NCBI RefSeq assembly: GCF_910596095.1
Contig: NC_056539.1
Location: forward strand, 434,001-498,000
DNA: 64,000 bases
Source of the DNA: Thunnus maccoyii
Taxonomy: Eukaryota; Chordata; Actinopteri; Scombriformes; Scombridae
Reading direction: 5' to 3'
Of the stretch, positions 37,597 through 47,899 are shown in pieces; within the stretch, counting starts at the first letter, position 1, and the number at the start of each line of letters is the position of its first letter. Below the pieces are notes generated by a model, which worked only from the letters and a program-made list of their open reading frames with translations, was not told where the DNA came from and did no database searches. The translations under genes were made by a program, and so were the position numbers.

Positions 37597-39473
37597 CAGT
37601 GGTGGAAGAAGTATTTAGATCATTTGCTTTGCTTGTAAAAGTACCAATACAGCATTGTAAAAACATCATGAAAAACATGAAAACTCCTACTTAAGCATAA
37701 GTACATAAGTATTAGCGGCAAAATGTTCATAAAGTATTAAAGTAAAAGTGCATTAAGTTTACAAAAAGTTAAGTTTTGCACCTTTTCTCTAATATTTGAT
37801 TTTTGGTGAAATATTGGATCATTTGAACCAGTGCTGCCGCTCCACATACGCAGAGTACGCAGAGCGCATGGGGCCTCAAGTACGAGGCGAGGGCCCCCAA
37901 AATTAACGCTCAGTCGGGCCCTGCTGGGGACATAGTACTCGACCCCGCGGGTGCTGCAGGAATCGGAGAACTTAACTCTCTCAGTTTCTTCTATTCATTC
38001 TCTATGGTAGTTCTTATCACCACTTATCACCCACAATGTGGATTGCAATGGCAATTCAAAGTTTATGACCAACTTCGCTGAAAACTTTATCCAAAATATG
38101 AGATATTCGTGTCTTTTTATGTTTATGGTGAATGAAACTTGCCAGACAAAGTTTCAGTCTTCTGAGACTCATTAAGAGCTATTTGCGTTCGTGTGTGGAT
38201 GAGGCCAAACTATCCAAACTCACTTTGCTGTGTGTTGAGCGGGACATAAACACTAATAAGGACTAAGTGGTTGGCAGGTTTTAAAAGGGACCATGAAATG
38301 TACAAATTTTGTTAAACTGTTCAGATTATTTTGTTCCATGGAGGATGGAGAAATACACAAATGGACTAACGTTACACTATACTATAGCAGTCTAAGCAGG
38401 GACAACAACTGGTGACTGAAACATCCACAATTAGTCTTTATTAACTTAAAAGTTGGTTATGAAGAAATGAGTCATAATGTTAGATTAATGTGTTGTTTAA
38501 CTCCATGTTTACCGCATCTCAGCACCTGTCTGTGTCACTGCCTGTGGTGTTGTAGACTGTCCACTTTGTATTTGAATAGGCCTTGTAGTGTTGTAGAATC
38601 CTGTGTCTATTTTATGTTTATGTTATTCCTGTGTTAGAAAGTCATGGTACGGAGACAGAGCACCTGGCTTGTCGCTATCTATTGGTGGTGGTGCTGAACT
38701 GTTCGTCAGTCAGTGTATGTAGAGCAGCACATGCTGTCCTCAGTGCTGAAACATTTGATCGCGGCTGGCAACCTGTTTTCTTTTTTGTTTTTCAGAACAA
38801 GCTTGTCACAAAGTGGCTTCACTGTATGTTTCCTGAGACATAGGCTCGCATGGCTCAATAACAATTTGTGATTATGAATAGGATATATCAGCTATTTTAC
38901 AGTTGTGAATTTTTGCCCCCTCTGTGCTGAGAGTCTAGCTCCGCCCCTGAATGAGGCATAATGGCAAGTAAGAGACAACATGAATCTCTGAAAAAAAGCT
39001 GAAAAATGGAAGAAGAGAGAACTGGGCCCCCATGACCAATTACGCTTAGGGCCTCCAAATGGTTAGCAGCGGCCCTGATTTGAACATTGTGAGAAGTTTA
39101 GAGGGAAAAATCACTATTTGGTGGAGCTGTTAACAACTCATTTACATCTGAAATGTGACCCCGACTACACACTGCTTTTTGTAAGACATGAAAGCAAAAA
39201 AGGTTGGAAACCACTGGTTTCATCTTTAACAATGTGTTGTATTTTAAAAACTTGTTATATTATCCATTGTGTCAAATCTTCATCTGAAAAGTAACTAAAG
39301 CTGTCAAATAAATCCAGTGGAGTAGAATATTTACAAATATTTCCCTCTGAAATGTAGTTGAGTAGAAGTATAAAGTAGCATCAAATGGAAATACTCAAGT
39401 TAAGTAGAAGTACCTCAAAATTGTACTTAATCACAGTACCTGAGTAAATGTACTTAGTTACTTTCCACCACTG
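37597..39473. mobile_element. outer hAT-like non-autonomous element
   Basis: The ends are cagtggtggaagaagtat at left and ttactttccaccactg at right, inverted complements typical of the common fish CAGTGGTGGAA hAT-type MITE. The flanking 8-bp direct repeat catttgaa occurs at 37589-37596 and 39474-39481, the hallmark target duplication of hAT elements. It is split by a second hAT-like element at 37829-39077; without that insertion it would be about 620 bases. It has no coding capacity of its own. Confidence 0.88.
37829..39077 (+). mobile_element. inner nested hAT element with transposase C-terminus
   Basis: It begins cagtgctgccgctcc and ends agcagcggccctg; these are imperfect inverted repeats. 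The flanking 8-bp repeat atttgaac occurs at 37821-37828 and 39078-39085. Inside, 38132-38266 encodes 44 residues (MKLARQSFSLLRLIKSYLRS and DEAKLSKLTLLCVERDINT), which fits the C-terminal dimerisation region of hAT transposases. The rest of the transposase is deleted, so it is an internally deleted, non-autonomous copy. Confidence 0.85.
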
Positions 39474-39481
39474 CATTTGAA

Positions 39482-40400
39482 GGATATCTTTTAATAGCCA
39501 GTATGAACAGGAAGAATGATTACAGCAAGGAAAACCTCTTTCAGTGTCCATATGGGTACCTGACTGCTGTTTTAAGACACACCTGAAAAATGGTGAACTT
39601 GTCCTTTAATTATAAGGATTTTACTTTCTCACTCATTCCTTGATAAATACACAAAATATTGTGTACTGTTTTGTATTGGACTGATCATATACAGTATGTC
39701 TGACCTTATTAAGCAGATCAGGCATCTGCAATGACAGGATCCACAATAAATGCATTTCTTTGTCAATGTCATAAAGTCACCTGTTACTTTCATTCAGTTA
39801 AGGCAGGCCCCTGACTTAGTTTATAGCACCACAGGAAACCTCATATTACCTTACAAACAATGATTCCATGCAGTGACCTCCATGCAGTAAGGTATACAGA
39901 TTTTAAATTGGGAAATTGGGAGCACTGGTATTGGGTTGGCAGGTAGGCTATCTGATGAAACCCTGACTTGGCACACCCTGAGTTTATGCATCAGAATTGG
40001 TATCAGGAGAGGAAAAAGTCATATCAGTGTATCCCTACTATTGTAAAATGTTATTCTAAAGTAAAGTAAAACAAAGTGTCATTTCGCAGTATATGTGTGT
40101 TTTGAAATGGAGATAAGCAAAAGGCTAATGGAAAAGCTCAAGTCACATATTTGGCCCATATGGCCCGTCATACTGACCTGAGGTGTAATCAACTACTCAA
40201 GAATTTAGGTGAACTGCTTTCTGGTGTGAATGAACACTTGGGTTTTTTCACAGATTATGTCTGGCCTTGGATGTTTGACTGTGTTATTTATGGATTTATG
40301 ATTCCGACAGAAAATAAGACAAAGCTTTTGATCCCTGTTATTATTCATCATGTTTATGTAGCATGTAGTATACAGAAAACTGCTGATGAGTAACACAGCA
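39482..40400. other. intergenic, upstream of the MAP17-like gene
   Basis: No element recognised. The open frame at 40151-40393 has no known domain. The promoter of the following gene must lie near 40400-40540, but no clear TATA box is seen. Confidence 0.45.
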
Positions 40401-40555
40401 GATAACACACACATAGATTGCTGTGACAACCTCCCTCTGGACTGTAAACTTTGACCGCAATTAGAATAAGGTGTGTGTGTGTTTTTCTCAGCAACTCAGT
40501 TAAGCTAGAGTTCCAGGCAAAGTGTGCTGTGTGGAGTCAACCTGATATATTCAAG

Positions 40556-43500
40556 ATGATTCTGTCATTTCTTGTGTTCTGTGTGCTTCTGTCTGCCACC
40601 AGCTGCTCAGCTCACAAAGGTAAAATCTTTCTATTCTATTCCCTCTTTCGATATTTAAATAATATATGATGGTATATAAATATTACATTATTTGTGTTTT
40701 CCCCATTCAAGTAAAAAACAATGATTGCAACATCATTGTGAACCCAACCTAAAATGATGTGTGATAATATTTTCTTACAGTATGTTTCTTTTTTAGTATG
40801 TTTTACCTGCCATGGAGTGTTAGTGCCATTGTTGGATTAAAAAGTGCCAATTTTTTTTCTCAGACCATGATAACATTGTCATCTGTACAGTATGTACATT
40901 TTATGTCATAACATTGCAATATTCTCAATCTTTCAATCTTGTATATTTACCATAACAGGCTTTATTTCCTTGAGACTTAATTCTCAAAATCTCAGCTTTT
41001 TTCTCAACTGGCTCTGATAAAGAAAAATGCTAAAAGTGGTCCTAAAGTTTAGTTCAAATTTAGATTCAGATCCAGAAGGGCTCATCATCCATCATAATGT
41101 GACAAATGTTCGTCTTCAACATGGCTCAAAAGATAAAAAGATAAACAAAATAAAAACATACAGTGCACTCATCTCACCAAAAACAGACAGACATACAGCA
41201 GGATCAAAACACATTGAAAACAGAAGCACATAGATGTCAGTGTAGTGATTATAATTTGCTTAAAACAGTGTTTTAAAATGAAAATGATTTCCGTCCACAC
41301 AAGCATTTTAGCACCATCTCAGAAATAATCTCTGTCCATACTAACACGCCTGAAAATAAATATTACATTCACATACACTAGGCATGCACGTCATAAATGT
41401 GGGTGATTCTTACAGTATCTGCAACCCAGTTTCCAGAAGAAAAAGTTGGCATTGAACGTTTCTGCAAACCACAGAAACGTTGAATATATACGTTTCAACA
41501 TGTGAATTATGTATCATATCAACATTTCTACAAACATAGCATATGAACATTTCTACCCATTGAATAATGATGTTTTATGGTGTGACAACACTGTGGTTAA
41601 GGTCTGGTTAAGTTTAGGCACAAAGACTACTTGTTTAGTCGTTTTGTTGATATTTTGATATGACACGTATTGTTGAAATGTTAATATACTACGTTTTGTA
41701 GAAATGTTGATATGATACGTTTTGTTGAAATATTAATATGCTAAGTATTTCACATATTGAAACGTAGATATTCAACGTTTCTGTGGTTTGCAGAAACGTA
41801 CAATGCCAACGTTTTATTCTGGTGACCAGGCTGGTATCTGATGATCACAGTTGCTTTATACTGTATGAAAAGCTTCTCCTTCAGTTCATTAAATCAAATC
41901 GATTTTGAAACACAAATCGTTTTGAATCGTGAATCAATTATGAATCGAATTGTTACCCCAAGAATTGGAATCAAATCAAATCATGAGATTTCCTGAATCA
42001 TGCACCCTTATTTGTGTGGATGTAGCCTAAGACCTGGACCAGTGAACTATAGAGGATCTTCGCGTGTGCTTGGACTGGCTGGGATATTTTCAGGACTGCT
42101 ACCAACAGGCTGGATGAGTACACAGAGGCTGTGGCTTCATACATATCAGATCTGTAAGGACAACTGTATACCATCACGCACCAGGGTCAGTTACACAACA
42201 ATGACAAACCCTGGTTTACAGCTGAACTCTGACAGCTAAGGTTGGAAAAAGAGGGGAGTGTTTAGGAGTGGGGACAAAGACCAGTTCAAAGAGTCTAAAT
42301 ACAGGTTCAGCAAGGCGGTGAGAGATGCTAAATGTCTGTACTTGAAGAGACTCCAACAGCAGTTCTCAGAAAACGACTTGACCTCTGTCTGGAAAAGCCT
42401 GAAGCAGATTACCAGCTATAAACCAACTGCCCTCAGCCCCACTAATGACTCATGACTGGCCAGAAGCTTCAATGAATTATACTGCCAATTTGAAAGACAA
42501 TGTGTCTTGATGTCCCGACATCATGCCCAGTGATTCCATCCATCAGCCCCAGATCACCAACTCCTTGCCCACCTCAGCATGGCCTCTCTAAAATCGCCCA
42601 CCTCTGAGGCCCCGTCCCCTCCTCTGACATCTCTCTCCATCCTGAAGAGATCTCTATCCTGTGGACAGACATAAACAGGCTGCTCAAGAGACAGCAGCAG
42701 GATCAGAGGCCCTGTTCACACCTGGTATTAACATGCGTCTTGTGATTGGATCTCACTTCCCCGCTCTATATGCAAATAAACACGTATGTCATTTCCATTT
42801 TGCAGAGACCAAATCTCAAATCCCATCCAACTACCGGCCAATAACCTGCTTCTGTACATGGAAGCTCCTGTCAGGCATCATAGCGGTTAAGATGAATAGG
42901 CACATGGCCCATTACATGAGCAGGGCGCAGAAAGGAATTGGTAGTAATATCAGGGGAGCCAAGCAGCAGCTACTGGTCAATAGAGCAGTCACCCAAGACC
43001 AGGCAGACCAATCTGTGCACCGCCTGGATTGACAACAAGAAAGCCTATGACTGTGTAACTCCCCAGTCGACACAATGGAGTCCTTCCTCTTCCTGGGGCC
43101 CCCACTGAAACGGACTCTACCAACACCCCCCCCTTCCACATCAACATCACACGTTATATTAATGTAACACCCCACAACCTCCCATTTGCATATAAGTGAT
43201 CTTTGATTGTACATAGCATGTTACATTAACACAAATTGTATTAGTTATTATAAATAATGTATCCTGTACATTCATCTCATTCTCTTCTATTTAATATTTA
43301 AAATTTCATCTGTAACTGCTCCCCTCACCAGAATATATTTTATATTTTACATTTTTCTTTTATTGTAAATTCTTTCTTTTTTATATTATTTAAAATTTAT
43401 TAATTTTGTGTATATTTTTCACGGCTACACACCACAACAACACCAAGACAAATTCCTTATATGTAATATGATTACCTACTTGGCAATAAATCTGATTATG

Positions 43501-43794
43501 ATTCTGATCAGTTCACACTTTATTATACAGTAAATCAGTCTGTATCAATCATTTATCAGTAAAGTCCAGTCTCCCCCATATTGGACTTGGCCTGCTTGGA
43601 AATATGAGCAGAGAAGTATTAATAACTGATAATATGTAAGAATTAAACTAATGTGTGAAATTATATGTGAAAGAAGAGCTTAGACCTCAACACTGTCCAC
43701 TGACAGCCTGAACAGTGAAAAATGTAATATTAGTTAGCTGTTGTTTATTACAGCAATGCTGTTCATATATAGCAAATAGCATTCCACCTTAATG

Positions 43795-43883
<89 letters not shown>

Positions 43884-44068
43884 TGTGTGTGTGTGTGTCT
43901 GTGTTCAGGTGTGCAGACTGGCATACGAGTAGCAGCAGGATCTCATTCAGTGACTCTTCAGCCCTGGTTGGTGGGTCTGACAGCAGTAGTTGGTTTCCTC
44001 TTCGTTGTCTTCACCATCTTGATTGTTTACAGACTGCTCAGGAAAAACAGGTCAGTTGCACACAAATG

Positions 44069-44117
<49 letters not shown>

Positions 44118-46014
44118 CAAAACATTTTATTAACTGTGTTGTACATATAGAAAATGTGTTTTATTTTCAATAATGGTCTTATCAATCAACTATCCCTCCT
44201 CTAGTTTTAAAAATGACAGAAGATTTAAAATGTATAATTCCTGAATACTGTATTACATTTGGTTCACAAACATGGTACTGTAATTTGTTTTTCTGAGGTA
44301 TTAATTTTAAGAAATACTGAAATGATGAGCTGAGAATTGGTCCGTATACCCTTGTCCAAAGCTGTGTTCAATATGTTTGATAACAGGATAAACAAATTTA
44401 CGATGCAGTATTTAGTTTTTTGTGTGAATCAAAAAAAAAAGGGAAATCTACATGCTTTTCCCTGTTTTTGTCTTTAAATCAGCAATTTGAATTGACAGAC
44501 AGTTCTGGCTAACAGCTGTCTAGCTGACTGCAACTTCTGAGAACAGTCAGGTTTAGGAGACTGTGTGACTCATTACAGACAGCAAAATTCTCCTTAACTT
44601 CAACATGCAGCAAAGTTAATAACAAAGCAACACTTCTGGAGATTCCTTTATTTACCTGGCTCTCCAGCATCTCTCAGCACCTCAAAAGGGCGTTCAGTTT
44701 ACACTCTGACTGTGTCAGAGTGTAAACTGAAGGCTTCACATTGGTGTGTTTAGCTGGGAGGTTATTACACTAATGGAAAATATAGTGTACATTGTATATT
44801 CTATCATACTAATAAATAAGCAGTATTCATTTCCATAGATCTGACCAACCTTGGCTTATTTTGTTTTCTTTCTCTTTTATATTATTCTTTCTTTTTCATA
44901 TTATTTAGGACTTCTTAATTTTGTATATATTTTGATTGTTAGGCACCACAACACCAAGGCAAATTCCTTGTGTGTGCAAACCTACTTAGCAATAAACCTG
45001 GTTCTGATTCTGATTTTTTACTCAGCTGCATTAGAACATACTCATGAGAGGTGGAGACATTATTGACAACTGATGGAAGTAACAGCTTTGCTCTTTCTCA
45101 AGTTAAATTCTTTACTGCACCATGGCCACAGAAAACACTTACTATGATTGGCTGGCAGGTGTCCATTAAAATTGCAAATTGGGAGACCTCAAATGTTGTT
45201 CCTGTCAACCGTTTAACCAGTGAGGGCATTCTGGTGGCCTAGGGATTTAGCATGCAGGCAAAGTTAACCCCCACAAAGTTTAATCACTGTTTAAGAATAC
45301 TTTCAATCACTCTTCTATCAGCGCTGAAGTCCTCATCATTGACTTATTTTGTGGCAAATGTACTAATTGACATGCAAGTAGAATTTTAATGTTGTAGTTT
45401 TCACACCTATTTTGGCTACTATAGTGCTAGACTACCACTATACTGACTATAGTCAAATAAAAGTACCACTTAAACATATAAGTGTAATAAAAGAAGAATG
45501 TACTGTAATTAAAATATTTAAGGAAAGTACATTATGTGCCTTGTAAAAACTGTAATTCAGTGTAGTACTTTAGTAAATGTACTCCATTACTTGCACCACT
45601 GTACATCTATTATATGTAGTATTCTACTGTCATAGTAAGACTACTTCTGCTTTAGGTTGCATTACCTGTGAACTGAGAGGTGAAACTAACCTTACCATGT
45701 GGTGACCTGAATGAAGTCATGTAGTCATGGTAAAATTCACCCTCAGATGTCCACATTTAAAGAATAATGGACTCGTTTCATATCGCACTGTTCTTCACCT
45801 CCACCACACATCCATTATAGTCTTACATCAGGACACATTTACATGCATTATGACTTACATTAACTTTCTGATATCTGCAGGAAAAAAGGTAAAGAATAAA
45901 CTATCAACCTGTCTGCTTGTTGTTGTCTTGTGTTGCAGGGAGGATGAAGAGGGATTTAGTTATGACAAGGCTCTAGAGTTGGATGGAGGTGATATGAAAC
46001 AAACCAGTCTGTAG
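40556..46014 (+). CDS. pdzk1ip1: PDZK1IP1 (MAP17)/SMIM24-type small membrane protein (3 coding exons)
   Basis: Coding exons 40556-40619, 43909-44050 and 45939-46014 join in phase to 93 residues with GT-AG introns. Residues 1-19 form a signal peptide (MILSFLVFCVLLSATSCSA), followed by a short outer segment, then LQPWLVGLTAVVGFLFVVF with ILIVYRLLRK. This is the conserved Pro-Trp-containing start and single transmembrane helix of the PDZK1IP1/SMIM24 family, with basic residues after it. The cytosolic tail is acidic (REDEEGFSYDKALELDGGD) and ends QTSL, a class I PDZ-binding motif comparable to the STPM end of human PDZK1IP1. Family members sit in apical epithelial membranes and bind PDZ scaffolds such as PDZK1. 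The tail is shorter than in the mammalian protein (114 residues). A poly(A) signal lies at 46310-46315. Whether it is the pdzk1ip1 or the smim24 orthologue is not settled by the sequence. Confidence 0.85.
41422..41834. mobile_element. foldback element with ~80-base inverted ends
   Basis: The left arm (gttggcattgaacgtttctg, caaaccacagaaacgttgaa, tatatacgtttcaa) is matched in reverse complement at 41740-41820 (ttgaaacgtagatattcaac, gtttctgtggtttgcagaaa, cgtacaatgccaac). It is flanked by gtatctg at 41415-41421 and 41834-41840, a likely 6-7 bp target duplication. The middle also contains diverged copies of the AACRTTTCTACA theme. No coding capacity. It lies in intron 1 of the MAP17-like gene. Confidence 0.82.
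42000..43510 (+). mobile_element. non-LTR retrotransposon remnant with TTCCTTRTATGT...CTGATT tail
   Basis: Frames include DNCIPSRTRVSYTTM, FRSGDKDQFKESKYRFSKAV, LYLKRLQQQFSENDLTSVWK and QITSYKPTAL, a block found between endonuclease and RT of common fish LINEs. Next come a short NYRPIT segment and the SRAQKGI/AYDCV region, all with stops and deletions. The 3' tail reads caagacaaattccttatatg, then tacttggcaataaatctgat and repeated GATTCTGAT-like units. It is dead and lies in intron 1 of the MAP17-like gene, same strand. Confidence 0.8.
43798..43903. repeat. (TG)n microsatellite abutting an exon
   Basis: About 42 uninterrupted TG units followed by TG runs broken twice by CT, ending five bases before the AG acceptor of exon 2 of the MAP17-like gene. 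There is no conventional polypyrimidine tract. Confidence 0.97.
44073..44116. repeat. (CA)n microsatellite
   Basis: 22 CA units starting about 20 bases after the exon 2 donor of the MAP17-like gene. Confidence 0.97.
44693..44731. repeat. perfect 18-bp hairpin
   Basis: ttcagtttacactctgac, a 3-base spacer tgt, then its exact reverse complement. It lies in intron 2 of the MAP17-like gene, with no T-run or gene end nearby. Confidence 0.9.
44870..45025 (+). mobile_element. LINE 3'-tail fragment (same family as 42000-43510)
   Basis: taggcaccacaacaccaagg, caaattccttgtgtgtgcaa, acctacttagcaataaacct and GGTTCTGATTCTGATT units repeat the 3' end of the 43330-43510 copy. Only the extreme 3' end is present, as expected from an aborted target-primed insertion. 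Confidence 0.8.
45450..45600. mobile_element. decayed hAT-like MITE fragment
   Basis: aaaagtaccacttaaac, then tactttagtaaatgtactcc and attacttgcaccactg resemble both arms of the 37597-39473 outer element in miniature. Target duplications are not recognisable. Confidence 0.45.
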
Positions 46015-46330
46015 AAACCCAACTGAAGAGCACCACTCTGCCATTAAATCAATCACCTGTCAATTTCTTATAGGGCTGTCATGAAATTCATGCTTTAAAT
46101 TCACTGTAAATTCAATGACGATTTGGATATGTGGCTTTTGTTATGAAAGGATTGTCATATTCAGTTCAGTGAGTGCCATTTACAATGTCTGGTGTGTTCA
46201 TTGCATTAAATACGAAGTGGCCTGAACTGTGTTATTTGCTCATCTGTCTTTTTTCTGTTGATCTTTGTTTTGTTATATTCTTTGAGAGATTGAAATGCAA
46301 AAAGAGAAAAATAAATGGTTATTTGCTTTC
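46015..46330 (+). other. pdzk1ip1: 3' UTR of the MAP17-like gene
   Basis: Runs from the TAG to the AATAAA at 46310-46315. No other feature seen. Confidence 0.6.
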
Positions 46331-47890
46331 ATTTTAAAACAAAGAAAAACGTTTTAAAGCCTTCCTTTTCTTTCAGTTGTCATAAAGTAGCAGATATAAA
46401 GCTTACACATAAATCATAAACCATAATCATTTCAATCCATTGCCTAAACCCTGCCTTCTGAGTGGATGAGCCAATCACAGTGCTTTTGGAAAGTTTAACC
46501 TATTGACCCCAACACTCAGTCGGACCCACCAATGAACTCATGTTGTTATGCCAACAAGCCCACAGAAGTTTATTTAAATTCTAGTGAGGATCCCAAAGTT
46601 TCAACAGATTCCAAATTTGTGAGGCTGTATTTTGGTGTCTAAAATGATACACACCGCATGTAGGAAATTTCCATTTGATGGAATGGTGCAGCTATAAAAA
46701 CATGGACACTTGGGTTTGAATACTTCACTCAGTGAATAAGTGTTAATCCTGTTTCTATCCTGTCCTCCATTTGAATTAACTTCTTTTATTTTCTGTCACC
46801 AGAAGATCCAATAACAGATTAACAATATATCGTTCAGTGTTATGGTGACACTAGCAATATAACTGTATAATTTAACAATGTAGAAACAGGAGAGAGGCAA
46901 TTTGTAGCATGAACTTTGAGTGACCTCGTGTACTCAACTCCCTGGTCTCTGCTGCCCTCCACTGACACAAGTAATGAAAGACCCTGAACGACACTAAGCT
47001 TCAGTACAACACAAACAACACTGAAGAAATTCTACTGTATAATGACTTACATCACTGCTGCTCCAGTTACAAAACTGTGGTAATTACTTCTCATAGCTAA
47101 AATGATATTACAGTGTTACAAAGAACTGTAGTGACAAGTGACATGTACAGTATTATTTACTTGTGTGTGGAGGTTCATACTTGACCTTGGGAACACTTGT
47201 TTGGCAAAAGCATCTGAATTCAAGGTCCACTTAGTAGTTGTAGTGGTAGCAGTAGTAGTAGTATTAGTAGTTTCAACTGCATTCCACAGCCCCAATCAGC
47301 AGATGGAGTTGCTGTTTTTCTGTACTAATAAGGATTATGTTGAATCTTATTGGTTTCATTTTTATTTTTTATTACCTTATTAGTTCAGTCAGGTGTTGCT
47401 GTCATATCTCACTGGCTTTAAAAAACCCCTACATTAACTTGTCATATGGTTATCTCAAAAACTCAGAATTCAACCCAGCTGAACTCCTATGCAAAATTTT
47501 TGAGCACTGTGTTAGACAGCCACCATTGTTAAAACACCAAATGAGGAAATATCTATTAGAAGAATGTTGTTTATCCTTACAATTTGATCAATTGCAATTG
47601 TGTTTAGGAATGTGCACTACTAAAACCCAACATCAACTGACATAATACAGGGTGAGTTTTGCTTATTATTATTGTATATAGTGAAAACCATGTTTAAAGA
47701 TCTTCATTATTTCAGCTGAAACTGTGCTCCAAGCCCTCCATAACAACACTAGGCTGCAAGGTGATTTTGGCTACAGTCAGTATTGCAGGTCACATGATAC
47801 CCACTGGCCCCAAAACACCTTTCCCCATACATAATCATTGCAAAAGAAATGGCTGTAAAATAATTTATACATTTGAGTGTAAGAGACACT
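46331..47890. other. intergenic
   Basis: No gene recognised. A short GTAGTAGT triplet tract lies near 47235-47270, and the open frame at 47337-47645 has no recognisable domain. Confidence 0.45.
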
Positions 47891-47899
47891 CTTTTGCTC

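Noticed and set aside
43799..44173. Cys-Val and His-Thr repeat frames around 43.8-44.2 kb as one long protein
   Set aside because: Only the central part (43909-44050) is a real exon; the flanks are TG and CA microsatellites outside the splice sites.
47337..47645. 102-residue frame upstream of the duplicated LINE
   Set aside because: No recognisable endonuclease or other motif; kept outside the element limits.
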